This document shows positions 1 through 13,386 of a stretch of DNA of 64,000 nucleotides, one piece after another; position 1 is the first letter of the stretch, and every line of letters starts with the position of its first letter. Below the pieces are notes generated by a model. That model made no database searches. It had not been told where the DNA came from and saw only the letters and a program-made list of their open reading frames with translations. This stretch comes from Physcomitrium patens. Its lineage: Eukaryota; Streptophyta; Bryopsida; Funariales; Funariaceae. The stretch covers positions 16,694,771-16,758,770 of the forward strand of contig NC_037265.1 in the NCBI RefSeq assembly GCF_000002425.4, in the 5' to 3' direction. A program made the position numbers and the translations under genes.

Positions 1-17
1 ACACACACACACACACA
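1..17. repeat. (AC)n microsatellite at window edge
   Basis: The window opens with an uninterrupted AC dinucleotide run. It probably continues outside the window. Nothing coding is seen next to it. Confidence 0.9.
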
Positions 18-710
18 AGCACTAAAACGACACTGAGTGGGTGAGTAGGGGAGCCGGAAACCCTAATATCCTCGTTAGATGAATGTTGAGATGGATGAAG
101 AAATATGTCATCCACTGCTGGGTGTTGGGTGTGAACAGATTAGGGGAATATTTGTCAAAGAATACATGCGGCTGAATTAATTTCTTTCCAGTGGATTGGA
201 CTTCAGAAGGACCTGTAATGTTTCGTTCTTCAGTTATCCAAAACATGCTGATTCAAATGTAACACATGCATACAGACGCTATCACCCAAATATAAATGAT
301 TTTTCAATTTTTTTTCTTGTGAAGATGTTTTATTCTTCAATTTTTTTCGATAATATTAAAATTCATATTGTTTGTAATAAACTTCAAAGCTTTTTCATTT
401 TTCTTGTCTGTTTTGTTTTGTTCTGTTTCATTTCCATTCATTAGAACTTCTAAATGTTTAGTTAACTAAGTCTCTTACTTACAAGCATCTTAATTTTGCA
501 AAGGCTCTTATATATTTTTAAGATATATTTTCCATGTTACAACTTTGTCCCCATGTACAATAGTATATTAGCACACAATAAATTTTAGATGTAGATATTT
601 ATATTTATATTTATATTTTAATATATAAATACTTTATATGATAATTATTATTGTATATGTCCAATTAAATGTATTAAAGATATCATCATTGGGCTTTACA
701 TGTTTTCAGA
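18..710. other. AT-rich stretch, no gene recognised
   Basis: Short open frames occur on both strands between about 20 and 445, but their translations are low in complexity, overlap each other and show no recognisable family. I see no gene here. Confidence 0.5.

Positions 711-762
<52 letters not shown>
711..762. repeat. compound (AT)n(AG)n microsatellite
   Basis: An AT run (711-737) passes directly into an AG run (about 737-762). Adjacent runs of this kind are common in plant intergenic DNA. Confidence 0.9.
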
Positions 763-987
763 TTTAAGATTATATAAAACATTAAGGATGCATGCAATGT
801 GAATAATATGATAATTGCCTTGAAGATAATGCGATACTTATATAAGAAAACTAAATGAGAGGTTTTATATTAAAAAAAGGAAATATGGACCAAGATTATT
901 TTATTTTATTTTATTTTTATTATTAAAAAGTAGATAAATTAATTCCTGGTTTATGATCACAATTTGTACTACTCTAGAGAAGTATTC

Positions 988-991
<4 letters not shown>

Positions 992-1023
<32 letters not shown>

Positions 1024-1039
1024 TTGTTGTTGTTGTTGT
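992..1039. repeat. poly-T followed by (GTT)n
   Basis: About 31 T residues are followed by about six GTT units. On the minus strand this reads (AAC)n then poly-A, which could be the tail of a degraded retroposon, but no body is recognisable beside it. Confidence 0.8.
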
Positions 1040-1444
1040 CATCAAATCTCTTCTTTTATATCATCTATATTTAAGATTATATATATTATTGACAAAAAAT
1101 AGAAAGATTATCATTTTGATTTTGGTGGTTTCATTTCCGACAGAAATAGTCACATAATACAGTAAGTAATCCAACACCAAAAAATTCGTAATTAGTCTAT
1201 ATATAAATTATAATTATAATTATTTTATAAATAAAATGGTATAATATTAAAAATAAGCAATTTTATAAATATTTTACTATATAAATACACAAGCATAATA
1301 TAGAACATTGAAATGCAGTAAGTGTATTAGGCCTTAGAATTCCAATAACTTATTTTGTAAAAATATAAGTAAAATAAAAAAAAGATGAAAAATAGCTTCT
1401 ATTAAAAATAATTAAACTCTATGTATTATACTAGTATCATACAA

Positions 1445-2328
1445 ATGCAATTAAAGGCTATGCAATTACAAAGTGGAATACACTAGAATAATAGAAATGC
1501 AATTAAAGGCTATGCAATTGCAAAGTGGAATACACTAGTATAATAGAAATGCAATTAAAGGCTATGCAATTGCAAAGTGGAATACACTAGTATAATAGAA
1601 ATGCAATTAAAGGCTATGCAATTGCAAAGTGGAATACACTAGTATAATAGAAATGCAATTAAAGGCTATGCAATTACAAAGTGGAATACACTAGTATAAT
1701 AGAAATGCAATTAAAGGCTATGCAATTACAAAGTAGAATACACTAGTATAATAGAAATGCAATTAAAGGCTATGCAATTGCAAAGTGGAATACACTAGTA
1801 TAATAGAAATGCAATTAAAGGCTATGCAATTACAAAGTGGAATACACTAGTATAATAGAAATGCAATTAAAGGCTATGCAATTACAAAGTAGAATACACT
1901 AGTATAATAGAAATGCAATTAAAGGCTATGCAATTACAAAGTGGAATACACTAGTATAATAGAAATGCAATTAAAGGCTATGCAATTGCAAAGTGGAATA
2001 CACTAGTATAATAGAAATGCAATTAAAGGCTATGCAATTGCAAAGTGGAATACACTAGTATAATAGAAATGCAATTAAACGCTATGCAATTACAAAGTGG
2101 AATACACTAGTATAATAGAAATGCCATTAAAGGCTATGCAATTACAAAGTAGAATACACTAGTATAATAGAAATGCCATTAAAGGCTATGCAATTGCAAA
2201 GTAGAATACACTAGTATAATAGAAATGCAATTAAAGGCTATGCAATTATAAAGTGGAATACACTAGTATAACAAAAATGCAATTAAAGGCTATGCAATTA
2301 CAAAGTGGAATATACTAGTATAACACAA
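1445..2328. repeat. 17-copy tandem array, 52-bp unit
   Basis: Seventeen head-to-tail units start every 52 bp from 1445 to 2277 with no length change. Each unit holds two direct copies of ATGCAATT separated by AAAGGCT, and an ACTAGT palindrome. Most variation is at two sites: ATTGCAAAG versus ATTACAAAG, and AAGTGG versus AAGTAG. Units 13-15 carry private changes in the first half. The ATTACAAAGTGG unit followed by the ATTACAAAGTAG unit recurs at units 5-6, 8-9 and 13-14, suggesting amplification in blocks. The array is not coding. Confidence 0.95.
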
Positions 2329-3490
2329 ATATACTATAATATTTACATTAGAAATTAAAACATGTGCCTTTAAAAATATTATGTTATGCAATGATTTTGG
2401 ATTTAGAGTTCTTACATAGATATATTATCTATTAAGCTAAACTTAGACTTTATAACATATATTAAGACTTTTAAGTATTGGTTATTTTTTTAAATTAGAA
2501 AGAATTATAAGTCATGAAAATAAATTTAGTAGATATATTAGCAACACATTTCATTTATTTAATTTTTTTATAGATTAATTTTTTTTCTCATATACCAAAT
2601 ATTTTATACTTTGGAGAGGCACATAAAATTAAAACCATTATTTTAGATTTGTTAATATCACGGAATTTCATGTAATAATTTATGCTTCTATATTAATAAA
2701 AATAATATGTTTATTTATTAGAAAAAAATTATAAAAATAGAGTCTTAATAAGTCTTGGAAATAATTATCTTAGTTGATTTTGTAATTTTTTTAATTAAAG
2801 AATTAATATTTAATTATTAATAATATTGTCTATATTAATATCCTATTCAAATGTAATACTTAAATAATATTGCAATTGCAACAAAGATTTTGAAGAGAGA
2901 TGTATTCTTTTTCAAACATATAATAAGATACAATATGTTTGATACTACAATTTTGAAATAGATTCTTGATGTTGAATGACATAATTGGAGGTGGATAATA
3001 TACTTGATGGAATGCAACATATATTGTTTGAAGATAATTATGAAGGCCTCAATTATAATCAAATAATTAGTTAGACTTTTTGTCCTAAAATAAGACATTA
3101 TCCATGGTTAAAGAAACCTATTACCTCTATGTAGAACAAATATCACAATTTCTTACCAATAACATTTAGTAGAACTTAGACTTCATCAATTTATTGAGTA
3201 ATGACACATCTTGTTGTGAAACTTGTTGTCTAGAAGAGATAATAATATAATAGATAATTACATTGATCAATATATTTACTTAGATAAATAGAACTAAATA
3301 GAAAGAAGTGAAAATAAGTTAAATTATTGATATCTTGTTTAGAAGTTTTTTTGACACTTTTTAGACTTTATTCATGTTTATAAGTGATTGGTAGGTTGAA
3401 AATTTGATTCACAAGTTGGCCACATGTTATATATTTACTTACTTATATTAAAAATCAATAATATAGCACATATGTTATAAATTTATAATA
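2329..3490. other. AT-rich stretch, no gene recognised
   Basis: Low-complexity AT-rich DNA with one minus-strand frame of 83 codons (2847-3098) whose translation resembles nothing I know. I see no supported feature. Confidence 0.45.
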
Positions 3491-3955
3491 TAAATAAAAC
3501 ATATGTATCATGGATATATATATTTATTATAATAATTATCTAAATAATATGAATATATAAAAGTAGATAAAAATAGATAAATTTGATAATATCTTATGAT
3601 ATAGCTTTATAGATGCAACTTTGTCTTTATACATGTCTATATGTGATTGATAGATTAAAAACTTAGCAAAAAATAGCTAATGACTTATGATACACATTGG
3701 ACATGTGGCTCATGTATAAGAGGCTTGTTGTGCAAATCAGACATGTATCCTATAAATTAGACATATATTAGAGGTTCTATAAAAAGTGGCTGTGTAGCTT
3801 CTAGTTAGAGAGTATATATATAAAAGTAAGAATGAGGCCTTACTTACTCTTTTTAATTCTTTTTTTGCTTCTACTCTTGTTTAAAGAATCTCTAATTTTC
3901 TTATCTTTTTACAAAAACCATTCTACTTTCTTCTTAAATATACATGTTTTCTACT
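3491..3955 (+). mobile_element. decayed 5' LTR of chromovirus copy E
   Basis: This stretch parallels the LTR at 8244-8650 and, more distantly, the LTRs of element A read on the minus strand. Shared landmarks in order are: an AT-rich start with repeated TAGATAAA-type words, a block ending in TGATTGATAG, the 'acatattagagg' block, a TATATATA box near 3812-3820, and a C/T-rich tail. Many changes are C to T or G to A. Exact ends cannot be set. Confidence 0.6.
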
Positions 3956-6900
3956 TATCTTCAGTGATAATAGACATCTACTTTTCTATTGTATTATCAT
4001 AACAAAGCTTATTAAAATAAAAAAATGTAATGGTACAAATACTAATACAAATATAGAAATTAATGCTTGTAATGTATCAACTCAATTTATCACCACAATG
4101 AGCAATAAGATTAGAAAAAATAAAGATATATAAATGATTAAACTTACTTCAACATCTACATCAAATCATATTAATTTATCTTTGGTAGGACACCAATTAA
4201 GTATTAGAAAAACAAGAATTATCTTTTCTAAGAAGTTTAATGGCATAAGATTAAATTTTTGAAAATTCATCAATCAAGTACAATTACTAATTTATTTTCA
4301 ACTTTAAAGCTATCCAATTTCAAGATCACAAGTCAAGTTTATTGAAATATTACTTTTAAATTCTATTTTATTTTGACTTTTATCTATTCTTGAATGACCT
4401 GATCAAATATTGGATACTTTTGAGGCTTTTTTGGTAAAGTTTTGATTTATATAAAGAAAATATGAAGCAATTTGTGTTACAACTAAGAAGATTTATATTT
4501 TGTAATATAATAATAAATCAATAATGTTATATGTTTCACAATTTTGAAAACTTCTAATTGATTTCTAATAGGATGATGGTACATTTATTAGCCAATTTTT
4601 CTATGGATTATAATTTGATATAAAGAAATTAATAGAAAATTTACTTGTTTTTCAAATATTGAGTCAAACAATTATCTTTTCTATGAAGTATAATAATTGG
4701 CTTTTTAATTTTAATTTAAGAATTATACAAATAAACCTCAACATTTTTACAATACAATGGTAATATTAATGTCTTTTTAATGCATACAATTGAAAGTAAA
4801 AGACATGCAAATTAACATGGTATGTTTTAGACCTCTTATTGAGCAATGAAAGACTTGTTGTTCAAAAAGATTATACTTATATTATAGTGAACCTGAGTGC
4901 ATTACTCAACATTTTTTAAAGAAGCAACGCAATTACAAAATGAGAAGTATGATTATCAAAGAAGATAATATATTAGAAAATAAGTTTATCTACGTATAAT
5001 ATGAATTGTGTAGCTAGAATCTTATAAAATACTTGATGAAGGTCTTATTCTTTCCTCAAAATCATCTCTTTGTTATATAATAGAGGTTTGTTTAAGCTCT
5101 AAAAATCACAAATCTTCTTCATTACTAGATTTAGGAGCTTTAACTTGTTTTTTAAATAAAAAATTTGTCAAATGATATAACATATCTTTAGTAAAAAAAT
5201 AAAATTTATATATATAGAAGTCATAGGTGGTCTTTTGTTATCTTTGGAGATGTTATTCATAAAAAAATTTCTATAGAAGTCAAAAAATGGTCATAATAGC
5301 TTTGTAATATTTGATATAATTAAAACTTCCTGTAATCTAATTATTTTGGATTTATCATGGCTAAAAAAATATTTTTTTTTGGATAGATTAGTTTTTTCAT
5401 AGTCTAAATTTTTTTCAAAGCATAACTAAGAGTTTTTTTAATTTAATAAAAATCATAAGTTTAATATAATTAAATCCCTATTTATAGGTACAAAAGCTTT
5501 TATACATGTTATAAAAAAATTATTAATTTTTAACATTTATATCACGTTAATTTATAATAGAAAAAATACTTAAAAAGAATTCTAAGCTAATATCAAAATT
5601 ATCAAGATATTTTTGAAAAAAAAATGATAGTCTTTTATAGCATTGTCTTTATAATTACTTGATTAATTTTAAAAAAAGAAGTTCAACCACCATTTAGACC
5701 AACCATGGCCTACTAAAAAAACAAATTGGCTGAACTTAAAGAATTCTTTAATGAACACTTAGCCAAAAATTTCATAAAGAATATAAAATCTTAAGCATAA
5801 GCTCCTATCTTATTTGTATAGAAAAAAGATGGATTATTATGGATATGTATAGATTATCAAAGGCTAAGAAAGATTATCATAAAAATTAAGTATCTTCTAT
5901 CTTTGATATTTATAATTTTTGATTAATTGAATAAAATTAGAATCTATACAAAAATAGATCTACAAAAGATATACAACTTAATAGGCATTAAAAAAAAAGA
6001 TGAATGGAATATTTTATTTTGAATCAAGTATGGATATTTTAAATATAATATCATGCCTTTTATATTTTTAAATATACTTGCTGCTTTTTGACATCTTAAG
6101 AATGATATTTTAAAAGAATTTTTGAGTAATTTCTCTATTTTTTATATAAAAAATATTTTAATCTATTATTAGAATATAAAATGCTATAAATTTTATTTTT
6201 TTCGTATATTATAAAAACTTAGAGATATAAGACTCTATGCCATGATAAAAAAAAGTGTATATTTTATACTACTCAATTTAGCTTACTAAAATATATTATT
6301 TCAAATGACGATCTTATGATGGATACTAAGAAAGTTCAAATTATCATGGATTAGAAGATTCAAAGAATAATAAGAAATATTTAATATTTTTTGAGATTTT
6401 TCAATTTATATCAAATTTTTATCAAGAACTTTTTAAAAATCATAACTCCATTTATTCTTTGATTTTTAAAGACAAATTTGGATAGAATAAAGAAATGAAA
6501 AAATCATTTAAATTTTTGAATATAATTTTTACTTATATACCAATATTGTATTGCATTGGTTTTTTCAAGGATTTTTTTATGGAAAAAAATACATCAAATT
6601 TTATCTTGAATATAATATTACTATAAAGAAGATTAGATAACAAAATTCACGTAATTACTTCTTATTTAAGAAATATTTTAGTAACAAAGAATAACTATAA
6701 AATCTATGATAAAGAACTTCTTGTAATTATGGATTCATTTCAAGAATGACACCATTATCTACAATGCACTTCAAATTTGGTGAATATTTATACATATTAC
6801 AAGAAACTTAAGTATTTTATGTCAACACATGTTTTAAATTTTTATGAATTCTACTAAAAAACTTCTTTGTCAAGATTTGATTTTAATATCATGTATTGAA

Positions 6901-8243
6901 CAAGAATTTTTTTTTTTTAGATAATCTTTCTAGACATTCTTATCTTGTACCAAAAAAAAAGATGTAACTTTTAATTAACAATACTTAATTCTTTGGAAGT
7001 CAAAATAATTTCATCTTCAAGCAATGAAATCCATATTGTATCACAAACATACATATTTATTCTAATATTTACCTATATGATTAAGTAAAAGTAGGTAAAA
7101 ATAAATTTCTTTCATAATATTTTTTAAAAAGCTTTTTAGAAGCATCATAGATGTTGGTTTGACTTTAATTCAAAGATTTTTTTACTTTCAAGTTCTTATG
7201 AATTAGATATGTAATAGTAGATTTTTTTACCAAAATGGCACATTTTGTATTATATAAAAAAAATATCATAAGTAACAAAAAAAATAGCTAAATTTTTCAT
7301 TGATAATATTTATTACTAATATGGATTGCCAAAGAATATTATATTCGATAGAAGAATTTAATTTCTATTAAGATTTTAAAGAATATTTTTTAATATATTA
7401 AAGATGGATATAAAATTATCTTTTACTTTTTATCATCTAAATAACAGATAAAAAAAACATATAAATCAAGTTTTGGAGCATTATTTAAAATATACCATCA
7501 ACTACTATTAAGATGTTTGGAGAACTCTTTTGCTATTAACAAAGTTTTTTTTTATAATAATATAGTATATTCTTCTACTTAATAAATATATATATTTTTT
7601 TATTATTAATGGTTATTATCTACAACTTAATACTTTTGAATTTTCAAAAATTAATAACCATGTAGCATAAGATTTGACAAATTATTTATTAGAGCTATAT
7701 ATAAAAATAAAGGCATAATTAAAATTAGATTAAGAATGAAAAAAAATCAATGCAAATATCTATTATAAAGATCAATTTCATTTCTATGTAGGCAACAAGT
7801 CATAATAAATTTTTTTTAATATTAAAATTAATTACTTTTGTGACAAGTTGGATTATTATAAACTTAGACCATTTCTTTATTTATAAATAAATAAATCCAA
7901 TTTTTTTTTTTATTAATTTTACCTATCAAAGTCTATAAAGATCCATCATATATTTTACATGTCCTTTTTTGAGCCATATAAGACATTGGATATATTAAAA
8001 AGAAGAAAAATGACTCTTCTTTTATAAAAATGGTTAATATTCAAGACTTTGAAATTAAAGAAATTTTAAATTCAAAGTGGTACCAACTATATTGTAATAT
8101 TATCATATATATATATTATAATAATTTTTTAAATAATATAAATATATAAAAATAGATAAAAGTAGATAAATTCAATAATATCTTATAAAAAAACTTCCGA
8201 AAAACTATATAGACATAATTTCACCTTTCTATGTGCCAAAAGG
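3956..8243 (+). pseudogene. chromovirus copy E: decayed gag-pol
   Basis: A full-length but heavily degraded Ty3/gypsy gag-pol in + orientation, recognised by line-up with element A and copy D. Gag begins near 4020; a zinc-knuckle remnant lies near 4840-4930; protease sequence about 5090-5350; RT about 5690-6330, with a recognisable VKKDG-like strand and a 'gacatctt' block; RNase H about 6370-6830; integrase about 7020-7560, with the zinc-finger and GLPK-type segment still visible; and a short chromodomain remnant near 8040-8080. After that comes the start of a 3' LTR (about 8100-8243), cut off where copy D begins. Stops and frame breaks are everywhere, so no protein is expected. Confidence 0.7.
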
Positions 8244-8650
8244 TATCATAGACATACATATTTATCCTGATAATTATCTAAATAGTAAGAATAGGTAGAA
8301 GTAAGTCAAAGTAGATAAATATGATAATATCTTGTAGAAAGCTTTCTAGAAGCTGCATAGATGCTTCTTTGCCTTTATACATATCTATAGGTGATTGATA
8401 GGTTGAAAACTTGGCTAAAAAAGAGGCCACGTGTCAATATGTTGATCACTTGTAGTACAAGTTGGACATATGGCACACCTAGGAAACTTACCTTACAAAT
8501 TAGACATGTATCCTACAAGTTGGATGCATATTAGAGGTCCTATAGCATGTTGTCACATAGTTCTTAGTTAAATAATATATATAGATGCAAGAATGAGGTT
8601 TTCTTTACTCTTGTCAATTCTTTTCTTATTTTTTTCTTTTCTTGATTAAG
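8244..8650 (+). mobile_element. 5' LTR of chromovirus copy D (3'-truncated)
   Basis: The LTR starts near 8244 (decayed form of the TGTCACGGCC start of element A read in sense). It keeps the TATA-like box near 8575 and the block 'tactcttgtcaattc', then jumps straight to leader sequence, so the last roughly 150 bp of LTR and the primer-binding site are missing. It lies inside the 3' LTR of copy E, suggesting D inserted there. Confidence 0.6.
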
Positions 8651-8824
8651 AGTAGATTACTTCTTTCTCTTCATAAAACATAAATATATTAGAAGTTACG
8701 GATTATCGTCTTCTAAATTAATATTGTTTCTAGAATTTTTTTTACTTGATTCTTGAATATTGTATTCTGTGACAATAGACATTTTTTTATTTTTTTTATT
8801 TTTTTATTTTTTTATTGTACTAGC

Positions 8825-9790
8825 ATGGCAAAGCTTGCTAAAATGAAGAAGGCAATGGTTCAAATACAAGAGCAAATGAGAGAGTTAATGCTTCCAATAG
8901 ATCAACTCAGTCTATTACCACAAGGAACAACAAGATTATCAAGCAATGAAGATATAGAGATGATTGGAGTTGCTTCAACATCTACACCGAGTCATACTAT
9001 TGCTCTTACAATAGAATATTGTTCAAGTTTCAAGGAACCAAAAATTGGATTGTCTGAGAAGTTTGATAGCATAAGATCTAAGTTTTGAGGATTCATCAAT
9101 TAGATACAACTGGTAATTGAACTACAACCTCAAAGTTATCCAACTCAAGGATCATAAGTCAGGTTTATTAGAACACTACTTTCAGGTTCTATTTTATCAT
9201 GGTTTTTATCATTTCTTGAATAACATGTTCTAATATTGGATAATTTGGAAGCATTCTTAATAAAGTTTTGATCTATGTATAGAAAACATGATGCAATCCA
9301 TGTTGCAACCAACAAGATTCATATCTTGTGATAAGGCAATCAATTAGTGATATTATACACTTCACAATTTTAATAATTAGCAAGAGATATCAAGTGAAAT
9401 GATACAACACTCATCAGCCAATTTTTCTACGGATTACAATATGAAGTAAAGAAATTGATGCTCAATTTATCTGATCCTCAAACATTCAGTTAAGCAATTG
9501 ACTTTGTTGTGAAATGTGATAATTGGATTTTTGAGTTTTGAACTGAGAATTATACAAGGAAACCTCAACATTATTACAATTCAATGAGAATATCAATGAC
9601 TTCTCAATCTAAATATTTAAAAGTAAAAGACATATAAATTGATGCAGTACATTTTAAACCTCTTACACAACAAGAAAAGACTTGTCATCATCAAAAAAGA
9701 CTATATTTATATTGTAGAAAAGCTTAGCATATTACTTAATACTATCCAAAGAAACAATGGAACTACAAAATGATGAGTATTACAATCAAA
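8825..9790 (+). pseudogene. chromovirus copy D gag
   Basis: The ATG at 8825 opens a frame starting MAKLAKMKKAM, matching the MAELVEMKSAM start of element A gag. It runs to a TGA at about 9086-9088, and homologous sequence continues with stops to a zinc-knuckle remnant near 9690-9760. Gag would package the retroelement RNA. The Q/M-rich helical N-terminus and the 'SNEDIEMIGVAST' segment are conserved with element A. Nonsense changes and small deletions break it, and a poly-T run (9808-9844) follows. Confidence 0.75.
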
Positions 9791-9804
9791 GATGAAAACA
9801 TGTT

Positions 9805-9807
<3 letters not shown>

Positions 9808-9844
<37 letters not shown>
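9808..9844. repeat. poly-T run inside copy D
   Basis: About 37 T residues interrupt the gag-pol junction of copy D. Neither element A nor copy E has this at the matching place, so it is either slippage expansion or the tail of a small minus-strand retroposon without a visible body. Confidence 0.85.
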
Positions 9845-9849
<5 letters not shown>

Positions 9850-9939
9850 TTCAGTTACAATAAGGATCATATAGCTAGAATCTTGTACAATTCCTAATGA
9901 AGGTCTTATTCTCTCCTAAGAACACTCTCCTTATTTTAA

Positions 9940-11655
9940 AATAGATATACGTTTTGAATCTAATAATCACAAAGCCTCTGTCTTAATAGATTCTAGAGCA
10001 TGAGCTTGTTTTTTAGATAAAAAATTTATTAAAAATCATAATATACAGTTAGTATGAAAAACTAAAACCATATATGTATAAGTCATAGATGGTCATCCAT
10101 TACCTTCTAGAGATATTATTCATGAAACACTTCCTATAGATGTAGTAATAAATGGTCATAATAGTCGGGTAATTTTTAATATAATTAGATCTCTCTCTAA
10201 TCCAATCATTTTAGGTTTATTGTGGCTAGAAAAGTATAATCTTGTGATAGATTGGATTTTTCATAAACTTGATTTTTTTTCAAAATCATTAAGAGTTTTT
10301 CTAATCTAGTAGAAAGCCATGAGTCTAATGTACCCAAACTTGTACTTGTAGGTGCAAAAACTTTTTTGCATACTGCAAAAAAAGGATTGTCTTTTATTAT
10401 TTACACTACATCCATTTTAAATGATGGAAAGATTTCAAGTGAAATTCCAAATCAATATTAAGATTTTTAAGTTATTTTTGAAAAAAAAAATACAAATATT
10501 CTCTCGGAGTATCGTTTATATGATTATTTAATTGATTTTAAAGAAGAAACTCAGCCGCCATTTGGTCGAATCTATAGTTTATCACAAAATGAGTTGGCTA
10601 AATTCAAGAAGTATATTTATGAGAACTTGGCCAAAAATTTCATTTACCATTCAAAATTTCATGCATGAACTCTTATCTTATTTGTAAAGAAAAAAGATGG
10701 ATCATTGCGAATGTGTGGATTATCAAGAATTAAACAAGATTACCATCAAAAATAGATATCTTTTGCCTTTGATATCTAGACTTTTTAATCAATTAAATCA
10801 AGCTAAGATCCATACAAAAATAAATCTACAAGGAGCATATAATTTGATCCACATTAAAGAAGGAGATGAATAAAAGACTGAATTTTGAATAAGATATGGA
10901 TACTTTGAATATAATGTCATGCCTTTTGGACTCACGAATGTACTAGCTACTTTTCAACATCTCATAAATGATTTTTTTTGTGAATTTCTACATGCTTTTG
11001 TTATCCGTTACTTAGTTGATATTTTAATCTATTTTAAGAATGTAAAAAAAGATAAAGTTTATATTTGTCATGTGTTACAAAAACTTAGAGATGCAGGATT
11101 GTATGTCAAGATGGAAAAGTATGTATTCCACACTATTCAAGTTGACTGCTTAGGATATATCATTTCAAACAATGGTCTAATGATGGATCTTAAAAAAAAT
11201 CACACAATCATGGAATGAAAGATTTTAAAAATAGTAAGAGATATACAATGCTTTTTAGAATTTTTCAATTACTATTGAATCTTCATCAAGAACTTTTTTC
11301 AAGTTATAGCACCACTTACACGCTTAACTTTTAAAAACAAGCTCAAGTGGGATAAAGAAGCAGAAGCATCATTTGAAGCTTTGAAGAAAGCATTTACTTT
11401 TATATCAATCATGTATCGCATCAACTTTTCTAAATTATTTTTTATAGAGACAAATGTATCTAACTTTGCCTTGAATGGAGTCTTGTCACAAATAGGAACA
11501 AATGACAAACTTCATCTAGTATTTTTTTATTTAAAAAAATGTTTAGCAGCCAAGATTAATTATGAGATCCAAGACAAGAAACTTCTTGTAATCATGGATT
11601 CTTTTCAAGAATGGCATTATTATTTAGAAGGTGCTTCAAGTCCAATCACCGTTAT
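9940..11655 (+). pseudogene. chromovirus copy D pol (PR-RT-RNase H), truncated
   Basis: Order of domains: protease remnant (about 9950-10250), RT (about 10560-11220) and RNase H (about 11290-11655). An open stretch at 10919-11218 begins MPFGLTNVLATFQ, the usual RT palm entry. The catalytic box reads YLVDIL instead of YLDDIL, so one aspartate is lost. The RNase H stretch 11381-11704 contains ETNVSNFALNGVLSQ, the first-aspartate region with D changed to N. Homology stops at 11655, where an unrelated LTR begins. Integrase and chromodomain of this copy are absent. Confidence 0.75.
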
Positions 11656-13271
11656 TGTATTGTGGTTTGGCTACCATATGAAAATAATATGTTTATATAT
11701 TTAATACATAATATACTGGATAATATAGTAAAAGCTATATTAGTGGATTTTATTAGTTGTAGGATGTGGATAGATTATAACTTAAAAAAGAGATAATATA
11801 AAAAGATTTTTATAAGAATTTACATAACTTTTTTTTTTTGATAGTGACTTTGAAGTTGATCTTATTAGTAGTAAGTTTTAAATATTTAGAGTCACCTTTG
11901 TTAGATATTGGTCACCGTAAAAATCTTATTTTATTTCTTTATATAATATTTAGGACATATATTGAGTAAATCTTATAAAGAAAAGAGTTGGCGAAGGATT
12001 TTGGTAGCAAAAAGAAAGTTTAAGGCATCCATATTGATGAATGGAGATGGATGATGAAAATTTCTATTCCTATTGGTCAAAAATCATGACCAATGGGCTT
12101 CAAGGAGGCTGCTGGAGGCCATATTAGGAATTAGGGTTAGTTTTTTGGAAGGCATTTAAGCTTTGGAGGCTAGGATCAATAAGTTTAGATTTTTGGCTAT
12201 GTTTTTGGTACAAATTTTGAGTCATTTGGATTATATATGAAAGAAATATAGGTGCTCAAAGTTAGGGTGTTGATTTTGTATCTACTGTTATACTTTTGGA
12301 TATAACGCATGCATATAGAAAGCAACAAAAGATTGGCAATTGGAATTAGAGAAAGCACTTTCTCAGCTATATTATATGTATACTACTTGATGAATTTTGA
12401 GATGGGATAAAAGAGTTATTAGAAGTTGAAGTCAACATTTGGAATCTAAGGAGTTATAAGTGACCCAAATTATTAGTAATTATAATTTGAGCTATATCTT
12501 GTGTAATTTTATAAGATTTTAGCTAAGAATTTCTAAGAATGTGTATTTTTATATTATTAAATTTTATACATAAGTTTTGTAACATTTGAATTTTGGATTT
12601 GTGAGATATGAAGAAATAATACTTAGGTACTTCTGAATTAGGGTTTTAGAGTACCTGCTAGAGTTTTAAAGATGCCAGACAATCGGTAGCAAATTTATCA
12701 TTGAATTTTTGTAAAGTAAAGCTTAAGGGTGAATTCTATAATATCCATGAATTTAAAAAAATCTAAATAGTTGGATCAAGAGATATAAATTTCTAAAGTT
12801 CACAAAGAATAAATCTTTTGCAGGAATATTATATTTTGAAGAGATTTTATTATAACTTGAGCATTTTATACAAAATAAAGGAGTATTTTGGAAGCCAAGA
12901 CTTTATATATTTTTTGAAGATGGATATATGGAGCTATGGTTGAATTTTTGTATAAAGATGAGCTTTTGAGAGGAGATTGTGGATTTCGTTTGAAGTTATT
13001 AAAAATCTAATCTACTAGCAAAGGATTAGCTAAGATTTCGTATAGCCAAGAATATTAGAAAATTTCTAGATGTTTTAGAAAGCCTTATGTACAAACCTTC
13101 TTAAATATAAAAAAATTATTAGTACAATATCTTTTTCAATATTGTAGTATTTATTTGTCTTCTATTTTTAAGGTTAAATAACTTATTGGATCTTAGCCAA
13201 TAAATTAAAACTAAACTCTCTATAGTTAGGTACCCAATATATTCCCAAATAAAAAACTATGCAATATGACA
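11656..13271 (+). mobile_element. LTR of second-family gypsy element C
   Basis: This 1.6-kb non-coding block begins TGTATTGTGG exactly where copy D RNase H homology stops and ends AATATGACA, just before a primer-binding site like those of B and B'. Its length is close to the B LTRs, but the body sequence differs from B, so I call it a separate family. The 5 bp before it are GTTAT; the other flank is lost, so no target duplication can be checked. No ORF of note is seen inside. Confidence 0.5.
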
Positions 13272-13275
13272 GATT

Positions 13276-13291
13276 TAGTGAATCTGACATA
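13276..13291 (+). promoter_or_regulatory. primer-binding site of element C
   Basis: TAGTGAATCTGACATA here corresponds to TGGTGAATCCGACGTG in element B, with only C-to-T or G-to-A type differences. It lies four bases past the LTR end, as in B. A short leader (to 13386) follows and is cut by the A' LTR. Confidence 0.55.
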
Positions 13292-13386
13292 AAACATCTA
13301 GGGTAGAGAATTTTTAAGGAGTAATTTTTGGCTTTATATTCTAGCTATTGAACAAAGAGATGGCAATAGGAGTTGTACTGAGGCAT

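Noticed and set aside
22-444. Two opposed reading frames near the window start
   Set aside because: They overlap each other on opposite strands, have low-complexity translations and no recognisable family.
2847-3098. 83-codon minus frame
   Set aside because: AT-rich, isoleucine-rich translation typical of random AT DNA.
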